A stretch of 64,000 nucleotides of DNA from Ceratodon purpureus (taxonomy: Eukaryota; Streptophyta; Bryopsida; Pseudoditrichales; Ditrichaceae): positions 27,487,037-27,551,036 of the forward strand of contig CM026426.1 of assembly GCA_014871385.1 (NCBI GenBank). The letters run 5' to 3'. Positions 1-10,999 of this stretch are shown here, one piece after another. Every line of letters begins with the position of its first letter. The stretch's first letter is position 1. The notes under the pieces are model-generated. The model was not told the origin of the DNA. It ran no database searches and saw only the letters and a list, made by a program, of their open reading frames with translations. The translations under genes were made by a program, and so were the position numbers.

Positions 1-1152
1 TTCCAAAGATGAGTCTAACCGTAGGTTACAAAGTATCACGAAGAAATATATTCTACAAGAGAACTTCCGCATTTGCTTGCAATAAAACAAATGTTTACCT
101 CGGTAAACTCTAGAAGCGGAATTGGGAATTTCCGGGTGCGGCGAGGTCGCTCCTTCTTATCACTCTTAAGTTAGAATGTTCACCACCTCGACCTTCCATG
201 TTTTCAACAATTGAAAAGCAAGAGCAGCAGAGCCTCAACAACGTATTAATTTAGAGGAGGAGAAATCTTACCAGCGTGGGCAACAATATTGCGCCAACGA
301 CGTTGTCTCCTCTTGGAGACGTTGCTGCCGCGCACGATGAGGGGTGTTAATTGGAAGGTCCGGTTTGTTGTCATTGCGCATTTAATTACTCAATTGAGTG
401 CGCCCCAGATGTGACACAATGGACTCCTATAGATGACAAAAGCCATAAACCTCCAAGCTAGAAAAAACCCAACTATGAAACACATACACAAAGTACCCTA
501 CACAAACAAAAATCCAGTGCTTACAATGATGTGTGCCCGACATTGTGAAAAAAATGCCCATTGGGATTTAGCGTTCTCCGACCACCCTTGCTTGGAGGTC
601 ATGCTGCAGTCCGATTGACAAACAAGACTCAAATGCCAATTCCAGGTAATGGTGTCATTAGCAAATACTACCAAAATTTTAGGTGTGGGTTTAGTTGACT
701 TGTTTTAAAGGACGAAGTTATTTGTCACCAAGCTAACTCATGCTCAATCATGCATGAAATCAACCTGAAATACATCACTTACACGAATATAAACTGAATA
801 TTCACAGAAGTATGCTGAATCCTCTCTACCTCCGCAATGATAAACATTAGGAGAAGATTTTGACTAGAGTATAAGTTGCATTGCAAAGATCCTAAATTCC
901 CTTTCAGAACGAAATCTTTTCGCCAATTTAAACGCGATTGTATTCTGTGTACCATCGGGTAGCCAGAATCACAACGCGCTCAATGGTCCCACTTCCACCA
1001 CTGCAGGATCTCAAAACCCAACCTTACATGATCCTATATGGCCAAGTTGTCTAAGGTCTTATACATTGGAGTTAATAAACTCTGAGGTGAACATTCTGAT
1101 CTCTGAACTATATTGCAGTCCTGATTTCCGTCGCCTTCATCTTCCAGCATTC
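1..1152. other. Intergenic DNA downstream of the SWEET gene
   Basis: No open frame here resembles a known protein and I see no RNA gene or clear repeat. The right-hand part presumably holds the 3' untranslated region of the minus-strand SWEET gene, whose stop codon is at 1153-1155, but no poly(A) signal is distinctive enough to call. Confidence 0.5.
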
Positions 1153-3409
1153 TCAGTGATCCTCGCGCCCTTGATGCTTAGGACCGAGGGAGCCAGTCTT
1201 CTCCAATTCGAGGAACACGGAGTTGGCGTTCAACCTGTTCACAGACTTCACTATGTCACCCTTGTCACCCGGTCTGATCGGTGTGGCGTTTCGGTAGAAA
1301 GCGTACAGCGCCAGCTGACAAACGCCAGATAGAGCACCGAGACCATTGGGAATCTGCAGAGTCCAGTGATAAAGGTAACGAAGTTAGGTACAATCGAATT
1401 GGTACGTGGTACAACTTTAAATTCAAGTACTTTGCTGAGATCATGTGCAACAAGCAGCTGTTGATTCATACTAAAGGAAAGAGCGTAGGAGGAAATTACG
1501 CTTAACAAAATGGACAATGGAGACTTACAGCAATGAAGATGTCAGTCTGTTTTCCGAGAAAAGCGTAGCCAAACCACACAAGGCCGTTGATAAAGTTGAA
1601 CAGAGAAAGCAGAAATGGCATGTACTCCACACTCCGGGTCCGGATTACCATCCCCTACGATTAGATAATACATTGAATGAAAGGTTACCCTCGTACAGTG
1701 TCAAGACGCGAGTTGCAGATTTCATAAGAAGAGCACTAGGTCAAGGGAAAGAATGTACCATTACTGTAAGTGGAGAAATATACATTCCCACCGCGAAAAT
1801 AGCACAGAGAGTCCCAATGACTAATTTGCGTTTCTGATGGTCGTGTGGAATTAGCAACAACGCCAGTAGGGTCACCAGAACGAAACCGAGGACAACTGGC
1901 ACCAAGACTTTTATCACTTTCGTCTGCGATCAAAGTAAGATGAACACAACCATGTCAACGTTGGGAATCTACTTATTTCCAGAAAACTCCCTCATTCGAG
2001 ATTAGCACAGGAACAGCTCCATATCCAAAAGAAAAATATGTTTGGGTTGGAAAGGAAAGTACCCTGCTATACCCTCGAGCGTATACCAGATATAACGCGA
2101 GGTAAACGATTTCGATAGCACAACCAGCTACGTTGATGGTGACAACCAACAGTTGGTACTCCACCACTGGAAGCCCATAGACAACCCATAACAGACAATT
2201 GAGGAGGGTGCACACGTAGGGGATCCCAGAGTAGTCTTCAACAGACCTCCTCTTGACGATATCGATGAAGGTAGGACTGCGGGTAAGATTTCAAATCCAT
2301 TAATTTAAAACTACCAAACTATCAATTAGTTGAATACTGGTGCTTGGTATGATGCATAATAGCATTAGCACAAGATTGTGTAGAATATCCTTCCTCTAAA
2401 AATTACGCTAGAAATGAGAGAGGGGGGAAGACGAAGCAATGTGCCTATTGGTATCAGTGGCAAAGATATTTGCTTACATGGGCGACGCAAACAGACATAT
2501 TGCAGTGACGTTTCCTGATCACAATCACACGCCATATAGCAGTCAGAGTCGATTTTTCCGCAGAAATGCGCAAAATGTCCAAAACAGAGCAAACTATTCC
2601 AAAACTTTAGTTTTTGGTTACCGTAGCCCACACCCTGGTTCTCTGTTTTTCTCTTCAGGGCAATGTTCAGATGATAATTTCATATGAAAGATCGATGAGA
2701 CTAAAAAACCTTCAGCATTTCAGTACTTTCTTCCCAGTCATGACCAGCAACTCATTAGTGCTGCAACGCTGTTCACCAAAATTTGCACTAAAAAGTAGAA
2801 CGACTTCTATGACACAGTATCACTCCGGAGCTCTCGGTTTCTAATTGCTCAGTGTGCGAATTGACTGACGGGCATATCAACACAGTTTAGAGATTGATCT
2901 CTGAAAATACTTCAAGACTCTGAAGCCCGGCGTGCTCAAGAACACTATGGCCAACTTTCCATGGGCAATTAAGGCTCGTCCGAGCCTGGAATTAGTACTT
3001 CACTAGAGTTTTGGATACGTTATAGAATATTCAGTATTTTTCAGAATCACATACCTCCAACGACAACAATGACGTTTAGCCTCACACTACACGAAAGGCT
3101 AGAAAACAAAAGGTGCCACAATCTGTAGCAACCTATATAAACACTGATAATCATCACATTATGGTGAAGGCGATGAGCTCTCTACAATGATTTGCAGCCA
3201 ATCTTCATCTTGCCCTACAGCTGTTATAATTAGTAGCACGAAGGTCGAACGAATTTTTTTTTACAGACAAATTGGTCACAGGATAACCGCAAAACTGTAG
3301 GATGGATTAGCAACTGGGTACATGCATGGGCGATGCATGGATTAATAAGAGGATTATCGGCTATAGCTGCATTACCCACTATCCCAAGAATGACCTTGAA
3401 ATTAACCAT
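1153..3409 (-). CDS. SWEET: SWEET bidirectional sugar transporter (MtN3/saliva family)
   Basis: SWEET proteins are seven-helix membrane uniporters that let sucrose or hexoses move across the plasma or vacuolar membrane. Exons on the minus strand, read from GT-AG junctions and family similarity: 3376-3409 (start [12 protein letters not shown], helix 1), 2063-2276 (PTFIDIVK...[19 protein letters not shown], end of repeat 1 through helix 4), 1759-1923 ([14 protein letters not shown]...[13 protein letters not shown], helices 5-6), 1529-1654 ([17 protein letters not shown], helix 7 start) and 1153-1353 ([20 protein letters not shown], then a soluble tail). Both MtN3 repeats are present. The usual very short second exon (about 37 nt, completing helix 1) was not located between 2277 and 3375; a 37-nt exon would make the whole frame divisible by three and give about 258 residues, normal for the family. 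Whether it is a sucrose (clade III) or hexose member cannot be told. The gene looks intact apart from that unlocated exon. Confidence 0.93.
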
Positions 3410-3509
3410 GACTCCCCTCGTCGCCGGATCAAGACTTCGGAAAAACCAACGAAGATCACCAATAGCAGCGGACCACCACCAAGTGCCAAAGAGACCACTT
3501 TTCCACAAT

Positions 3510-3592
3510 CTCTCACACACACTTCTCAATTCTCTCACACAAACTTCTCAATTCTCTCACACAAACTTCTCAATTCTCTCACACAAAAACTC
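3510..3592. repeat. 22-bp tandem repeat in the SWEET upstream region
   Basis: About three and a half copies of a CT-rich unit (CTTCTCAATTCTCTCACACA core) lie 100-180 bp upstream of the SWEET start codon. On the gene's strand it is GA-rich, as in many plant 5' leaders or GAGA-type promoter elements. A role in expression is only a guess. Confidence 0.7.
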
Positions 3593-4890
3593 AACTCTCA
3601 ATTACAGGCACGTCCTTCTCAAGATACAGCACTACAATGAAGTTCTTGCTATGCTCAACCTTGAGCACCTTGGCGGTCACTCTTAAGAGCGTGAAAAGCG
3701 TTAAGAGGCGGATCTGTACTAGTGAGATAACGTTGCAAGATAGCCCTCATGTCATATCAAGCTACAAGAGTAGCATCTCTCTCAAAGTAGCATATGCTTC
3801 ATGCAAATTAGCCTTGCAACCACAGCATAACAGCTATACCCCACAGACCAGAGCTACTACACCATGATCTCCAACGCCAGCAGACAGGCAGAATATTTAA
3901 AGTCTCATGACTAATCCCATGATCCCAGACTGGTGTTACACAATATTAAAGATGACTCTGGATTGAAAATTAATTAAGCTCACAGATGGTTGCGCTCTTG
4001 TGTGCAAGATGCTATGTGATCAGATTTTTCAAGAATATTGCAGGGTTCGTTGTACGTCCTTAGCAAGAAAGTAGAAATTCATGCCTTGTGGTAGATTTCT
4101 GCTAGCAGCTACGTCGTAGTTGAATGTTATCATCAGACCCGACCACATGCTTACCTCACTTCTTACCTACTAAGGTTTCTTTCCTTTGCTTTCTTTTCTC
4201 TTGTCCTGATTGAGTGCTCTGAATTTATTGCAGAAAGAACCCTTGTTTGCCTGTTTGGATTTTCTATTTACTTTTTTCATAAGATTACCACTTCAGGGTA
4301 ATTATCACTAATCACGTTACAGGGAAGCGAAACTGGGATCTTGTGGATTTGGGATGTGATCGGGTTTTGATGTTCATGTACTGTGTACAGATCAACTTGC
4401 GAGATAAAAGATACGTGTAGTTTATTTAGCCAGGGTGAGCAGGGACCATACCTGGCGTTGAAGTTGGTGGAGATTGTGACCTACCGGTGTGGATGACCCG
4501 TGGCAGAGTTCCACTTTCTGATGCTTCTCAGTTGCCTCATTGCCCTCACTGCTCAGATTGTTTTTGGTGGTGAAATTACTTAGAACTAGTAGTTTCTAAG
4601 CATGTAAACAATCATGCATCTCATGCATGCATGAACTATTGAAGAAACCGTAATGAGTAATGTTCGAGGAAATCATAGTGTGATGATCAAGATTGTACTT
4701 CTGGATGTGATCTCCTCCATCATTCAGATTCCTTTTACAGCTTCATGTTGGTGCCTATTCATACGGTACAAATTCAAAATGGAATTCGGTGCTCTCTAGT
4801 GCTCAGTACTTACGGAGGTTTGTTACTGATTTGAGATAACTCTGGAAAGTTTCAAACTATTGAGGGGGGGGTCACGCACGCACGGACGGC
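3593..4890. other. Intergenic, upstream of SWEET
   Basis: No supported gene. It should include the SWEET promoter (the gene reads leftward from 3409), but no TATA box at a convincing distance stands out. Confidence 0.5.
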
Positions 4891-7212
4891 GAGAGACCGC
4901 ACAGGGAGGTCAGTTGAACTGGGAAAAAAATACTCAACTCAAAATTGTGGTTCCGCAAGGAAGAAAATTTCTCTGCTGTGGTCCAACACACCTCAGTTGA
5001 AAAATACACTACGAAACTTAATGATGCTCCCCCAACCGTTGAGTGAAGTTTTTTCATCATGCCTACGGAAAATTGGATGATTCCTATCATATGTTCACAG
5101 AAAATGCTCCCACTATTTTCCATAATTCATAATTGAAACTTTTATGTCCTCTAATCTATCAGAAAACGAGATTTTGTAGCAGCCTGGTTTAGAGTCTAGA
5201 GTTCCTTGCTACTAAATTTCATAAACCAAACTGAAATCACTTAACCAAGACATCCTTAAAGTTAGGCTTTGCTCATGTCGACTAAAGCAAAGATGGTGAA
5301 CTTCATATCCCAGAGACAGAGCTTGCCCCTAAAATTTGACAATTGGGGAGAGCACAATAAAGTGGACCACAAAGTGCAAAATGTGATCACTAAAAATCGA
5401 ATATGAAGTGTGCTGTTTTTTAAAGCTCAAAGCTGATTTTGAGCATTTCGGTGTAGTTTTTGAGCATTTTAGTCACTTTCCAGGGTGTCAGAAGGTATCT
5501 TACACGCATCTTCATGAAAAGAACATCCTCAATTGAAATTTAATTTGACCACTAGTTCTAAATCATGAAAATGAACTTTTCCAAAGTCTTAATTTCTTCA
5601 TTTGATGCCCTCTATTCTCTTTAGAGAATGTTTTTTTTTCAATTTAAAAAAAAAATGTTCGGTGAAAAAAGACGCACCAAAAGTACTGCAGAAAAGACCT
5701 TCTTAAAAAACATCCCTGGGGTACTTTTGGAACCCTAACCAATTAATGAGTATATGAATTGACTATTTTAGAATACCTCTTGAACATACAAAGGGCACCA
5801 CTTAATTAAAAGTGATTTTTGATAGTTATAATTATTTTATAGTCACTTTTTCAAATGACTGCATTCACTTTGCTTGGATTTAAAGCCTTCATACAGTAAC
5901 TTTAAAGTGTCTACTTTAAACAAAACTTTTCCAAGTTGTAGAAAAACAAGTTGACAATCTATATCAGCAAAAACAATTGACTTCAATTACATCTTTCCAT
6001 CACTTTTGTGCAATTTTTACAAAAGGGCTGAAACTGGCAAATAGTTAAGCACTTTTTTGGTCCACTTTATTGCGCTTCTCCCCCAACATGTTTAGGATCC
6101 ATTAAACATTGCATTGCAGAGGGTGAAGGTGCTTTTTGAGTCGATCACTTCACTTAAACAATGGAAGCAACCAAAGGGGAATTTAAATGTATTAATAATT
6201 TTTAAAAATGATTAATAATGTTTTACTTTTATTGTGCATTTCAAAGATTCTACAAGTTGTCATTTGAAATGATCTCTAAATGTTCAAAGATTGTATTCCT
6301 TCTTGTTTTTGGAAAAAAAAATTAAAAAATATTGTTTTCTTCTCAATAAAGTCCAAATAATCCAATCCAGTCTAATATGAAGTAGAATATGTTCCAATAG
6401 CCTAATTTCTATTTTAGTAATTCAATCTAGTCTCAATAATGCGATTTATATCTTAATAATCAAATTTGTCTTAAAACAATCTAATCTGTGTAAAAGCATT
6501 CTAACTTATCCTTAAGTATTTAAATTTATGTCATAATAACCAAAGCTATGTAAAAATATTCTAATTTATGACAATAATTTAGAATATGCCAAAATAATAC
6601 AATTTGATATAAAAATGTGTAATTAATACTAAATAATATAATCTTTGTCTCAACAATCCAATTTGAATAAATAATAATTCAATTAGTTTTTTGAAAATAT
6701 AATTTATGAAATAATAATCTAGTTTTTAAAAAAACTCCAATTCATAATAAAATGGTTAATTTGTATCAAAATATTATAATTTTTTTATATCAATTTGATT
6801 TGTTTCAAAACATATCATTGTATTCCAAAATAATGTATCATATGCCAAATTATAATAATGAAATCTTATTTATTTGAATATGGCTTTTGAATAATTCATC
6901 CAATTAAGTACAAATCCATCAGTAAGGTAGCATAGGTTCATATATTAGGTAATAATTGCAATTAAATAATTTTTATGAGTATAAGGTTTAAATGTGCATT
7001 GATGGATCATCCATTTCCGTATTTCGAACTGCTTCCCACGTGCAGCCTACAGTTGGAAGATTTCCAAACTCCGGTTGAAATTTTTTAACTAGATAGATTA
7101 CATTGAATTGCATGTGTGGCCTACAATTCAATTGAAAAGTTTCAACTGAGGATTAAGAATCTCAACTGGCCAAGTTCATTTCAATTAAACTCGGCTCTCT
7201 GTGCGGTCTCTC
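4891..7212. mobile_element. Possible DNA-transposon remnant with short terminal inverted repeats
   Basis: GAGAGACCGCACAG at 4891-4904 recurs as its exact reverse complement at 7199-7212. The DNA just inside each copy also carries CAGTTGAA-type motifs in mirrored order, though poorly aligned. The interior is very AT-rich and non-coding. No target-site duplication was recognised, so this is a candidate non-autonomous element rather than a firm call. It encloses the better supported inverted-repeat element at 5345-6084. Confidence 0.35.
5345..6084. mobile_element. MITE-like element with about 35-bp inverted repeats
   Basis: The left end at 5345-5377 (GGGGAG..CACAATAAAGTGGACCA..AAGTGC) matches the reverse complement of 6049-6084 with a few substitutions; weaker similarity extends outward to a CCTAAA motif on each side. 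The interior of about 670 bp has no coding potential. Length, AT content and inverted ends fit a miniature inverted-repeat transposable element; the superfamily is unknown because no target duplication is clear. Confidence 0.6.
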
Positions 7213-8039
7213 TTTAGTCTTTTACGTCAATTTCATAATTGCTCATTCATATTCATTATCAAATAAAATAATAATAGTATTGAACTTCTAGGTCAAGGCA
7301 CTTAGTTATAATTTAGCAAGAATTCATCATATATTCTATGTAGGTACATAGAAAATGCACACTTGAATGGTAAGTCTTCTATTTTAGATGTAGCAAAGAA
7401 AGCACATGGTAGTCTAGTTTCGTGAGCATTGGACAATTTTACAACTTTTTACGACTTTTACATTGGCAAAACTGCCAACTCCCCTAAATATAAAAATAAA
7501 ACATGGATAAATCCCAATAATTCATGGCAAACCCTTCATTTTGTACCAATAGAAGATTATCGATGCCTTAGATGATCGTAGAGATCAACATGTGAGAGCT
7601 TAAAAAAGTTGAGTAGGTTGTGACTAATATGACTAATGCTAAAAAGGGCCGTTTGTCACATTAGTTATAACCTACTGCATCTCCAACTCACCCTTATAAT
7701 CATCCTCCATCAACGCTTCTTGGGCTGCCGCCAACCTTGCCCTCCATGGCTCACAAACACAAAAATGCTCAAAAATCAAGTGCTCACAATAAACTTAGAA
7801 AACAGGTCTGTAACAAGAGGAGGGGAGGGGGGAGGGGGGGGGGGGGGGGGGGGGGGGGGAGCGCGAGGTGGGCAATGAGGTGCGAGGGAGATTGGGTAGT
7901 TTTGAGGCAAGGGACCGAGGAGCAGGGTGGGGCCGGATAAGGCCCTGAATGGTTTGCAATGGCGTCATGGCGGGAGCATGGGTCGTGGCTCTATTGAGGG
8001 TTGCGACCGGCACCCAAATGGGGCATGGGCATCCATTGC
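7213..8039. other. Intergenic with a G-rich tract
   Basis: No gene is supported. Open frames around 7636-7940 are created by a G homopolymer and are not credible proteins. See the separate entry for the G-run. Confidence 0.5.
7815..7862 (+). repeat. Poly-G tract, potential G-quadruplex
   Basis: A purine block AGGAGGGGAGGGGGGAGG runs into about 25 consecutive G residues. Such a run could form a G-quadruplex on the plus strand and is prone to length errors in sequencing, so its exact length should be doubted. Confidence 0.8.
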
Positions 8040-8448
8040 GCTAAGGTATAAGCACCAATAACCAGAAACACACCCATGACGGATAACTAGGCTTCTTTGA
8101 TACAGAACAGTGGAAAACCAGTAGCCAATAGTTGATGAACAATAGATTCAGGATGCATCCTCCAATAGAATGCGTCTATGACTATTATGGAATTAGGTAG
8201 TCTTATGTTTGTTCACTACTCTTGTTGTTGTCGGTCATGGGTGACGCTATATCTTGGTTATGGGCTCTGAACAACTTTTGAACAAAAAATTTTGTAGTAA
8301 TTTTAATTTTACTTAATTAATTTTGGAAAAATCTTCATTCTTCATGAACCTTATGTTACTACGCACAAAAAATAACTCCTTATTGAAAACCCAAGCTCTG
8401 ATATGCTGAAATGCTTAACCTTTTGGTTATGGGTGCTTATACCTTAGC
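8040..8448. mobile_element. MITE-like element with inverted repeats
   Basis: GCTAAGGTATAAGCACC at 8040-8056 is the exact reverse complement of 8432-8448, and the flanking ATAACCA-type bases match as well. The right end continues outward to CTCTTAGAGCATCTCCACC (reverse-complement sense), a motif common at the ends of plant PIF/Harbinger-like MITEs. The true ends may therefore lie up to 50 bp outside the given coordinates. Interior non-coding. Confidence 0.55.
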
Positions 8449-9289
8449 GTCCCCATTGGAGCCAACAGGTGGAGATGCTCTAAGAGGATTTCATGTGAAG
8501 AGTATGAGAGGAGCACGATCATGAATTGCAGACTGACAAACCCTGTAGAAAGTTTATAGTGATACACCATGTAATGTATGGATAGCACAATATTCTATGG
8601 TTGTATTGGAGTAATTGGACATACTCTTAGGGATACATTATACTCTTCTGTTAATTCACTCAATCTAAGCATGTCTTCCTCAGCGGTGCTGTGGTACTGA
8701 TTGTTTCAAGTCCTGACACATCTGAACGAATAACTGTTCAATTGTCAGTCATCTGGGTTTTTATTCTGTTAAGCCAACTCATCACAAGAGACCATACTTG
8801 ATGAGCTTTAATTGTGTTGCTGTGAGGGGTACTCTATCAGCAAATTAGGAGAATAATTGGGTCTTGTATCAGAAAGGCAGCAATGTCATGTTTTCCTCTC
8901 ACATGCTCAGTGGGCTACAGGAGCAAAGGCCTGTGATGTACTAATAAGTTGAGGCTGCAGGCGTGTTGATGATGAATAGTACCACCCCGGATTTTATTTT
9001 ATTTTAATTTTTTGGGGCAAATGTACAAACTTCATTGCAGAAAGAAAAGTACAACCCTCATCGTATTTTCATCCAGGGAATAAAGGAACCAAAATTAGAG
9101 AGAAGAGAACACTAGTTGGAGTCAGTTGGGGATAACTCCACCTGGCAGGATGAGTATCCATCTAAAAATAAGATTTGTCATGTAACCCATGATGTTTCTA
9201 ATCAATCCTTTAGAGTTGAAAACTTTTAGTAAGTCCTAGATAATCTCTTCACTTTCAGCCCTAGAAATGACTTTGAGGGTCTTCTTCCA
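8449..9289. other. Intergenic, nothing recognised
   Basis: No open frame with family features, no structured repeat seen. Confidence 0.5.
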
Positions 9290-9850
9290 AGCTATGCGCC
9301 TATAGTCAAGAAGAGAGTGTCAGATAAACTGTCTGATTTGTTGGGTAGGCTAACACTCATTCTCAAAGATTTTACTATTCTTACTTCTCCATATACACCA
9401 AAGAGCTATCTCTCTAAGTAGAGAGCAGATTTTAACTAGACCATGTTTCCTGTATCTAACAGTTTTATTAAGCGCACATTGTCCAAAAGAAAACTTTTGT
9501 GGAGGTGACAAGTTGTATCTGCCTCCCTGCAAAATATGCATGAGATGGAAGCAGTAGTTTCATACCTCTTTTGCATTTTTACAGTCATAAAAATAATGTG
9601 TGTTGGTTTCCACTGGCATGGTAGGACAAATCATGTTGGATTAATCTACAACATGATTAAATTTACCTTTCCACAAATTTGTTGGCACTGCTTGGTACCA
9701 AATGGACCACATAAAGGCAACATCCTTCTTAAATCTTCCACCCTTCTAGACTTCTTTCCAATCGGAAGTGAATCTGACTTGGTCATCTCCTTTCTGCTTC
9801 TTTTGGACTGGTTTGCTAAGGGAGGATTTATTTGTTAGTAATTGCCTACC
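9290..9850 (-). pseudogene. LINE (L1-type) open reading frame 2 remnant, C-terminal end
   Basis: Read on the minus strand through shifts of frame, the sequence resembles the zinc-binding tail that follows reverse transcriptase in plant L1-type retrotransposons: MWSIWYQAVPTNLWKGKF, then ETNTHYFYDCKNAKEVWNYC, then LLREIALWCIWRSKNSKIFE near 9360-9440. This is the known order (core Trp-rich block, Cys/His cluster, WxxWxxRN block). At least one knuckle cysteine is lost and stops or frameshifts are present, so it is a relic. No poly(A) tail was identified. It is a different lineage from the retroelement at 15.1-18.06 kb. Confidence 0.55.
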
Positions 9851-10874
9851 TTTCCTTAAGCTGTACATCATTAAGGAAGTGCCAGAAGCCTATTTCCACA
9901 AGGCATGATCTATGCCTAGTAACTTGCCTCGTCTTCCAAAATAGACATAATATTCTTCTTTAGAAGCCTTATGTTAGTCTATCTGTTCCACTCAAACACA
10001 ATGGAAGGGTCCCAGACACTACGCTAATCTTTCTAAAATGACCATATTCGTTATTTTCAGACAATTATTGAACTTTAAGACTTTTTGCCTACACTTTCAT
10101 TAATTGTTTGAGACAATTTCAACTTTTTTTTTACTTTCTATATATATATGATCCTTGACTTGAAGATAATCTTCCGATATATCGTCAATTTTTTTTTGAC
10201 AAATTTAGAATTAATCAAGAAATCAATGAAAAATCTACAATCAAGCATTAAATTGAGACTATGAAAAGTCTCAATTTAACGAATATGGTGTTTAAAGAAG
10301 AGGATAGCTCAGGTTTGTAAAGTAGGCATGATCTAGAGCCTACTGCATAAATAGGTACCACTCGTGATTCAATTCCTCATTTTATGATTCTTGCTTTGAT
10401 TTAAAGTGGCTCTCAATCGGAGATTAAGGTTAACCCTTTCACATCCAAATGACCACTTTATGGTCGCAGATTGCATGAGTGTCACAAATGCAAATGATGG
10501 AAATCCGTAAAGAATTGAATTTTAAATTTTATGTTCAAAGTTGGAGAATTACAGCACTCATCATTTATATAAATAAATTTTTAATTTATATTTGTGTTTT
10601 TATCAAAATTCATGTAAATAACACGCAAAAAGATTGTAAATACTTGAAAATACAACACATGTACTATGTGGTATTTATTGCATTTTGAAAGTTCATTATC
10701 TTGTCTTACTTTTTGGATTGTGTTAACTATACATATTCCATAAGTTTATTTATTCTAAGTTTGATCAATTTACATACTTCTACTTTTGAATGTATAATTT
10801 TTTTAAAACCATATTGAGAAGTCATTGTCACTTTTGAAATTCACAAAAAACTATGTGTGCATTTGTTCTTGATA
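9851..10874. other. Intergenic; possible tRNA-like SINE head near 10310-10378
   Basis: TAGCTCAGGTTTGTAAAG (about 10315-10332) resembles a pol III A box and GATTCAATTCC (about 10366-10376) a B box, at roughly tRNA spacing. The folded tRNA shape is not convincing. Otherwise no gene is seen. Confidence 0.3.
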
Positions 10875-10999
10875 TGTAAGGCTTTAATTACTTCCATACC
10901 TTTGTCCTCTGGACATTGGATTGGGGGTGGATCGAACAGACACTTAATTCACTTCGGTCTCCTCCAGAGACCGCAGTTTCTCTCTCTGTAAGGCTTTAA
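10875..10999. repeat. Short dispersed repeat, copy 1, with 13-bp flanking direct repeats
   Basis: A 99-bp insert (10888-10986) is flanked by perfect copies of TGTAAGGCTTTAA (10875-10887 and 10987-10999), which looks like a target-site duplication of retroposon size. Inside is a hairpin CGGTCTC-CTCCA-GAGACCG (10955-10973) and, on the minus strand, GTTCGATCC, which resembles a pol III B box. A closely related copy in the opposite orientation is at 14605-14715. It could be a very short SINE or a retroposed small RNA. Confidence 0.65.

Noticed and set aside
7636-7940. Gly-rich peptides over the G-run
   Set aside because: Created by a homopolymer; not a plausible conserved protein.
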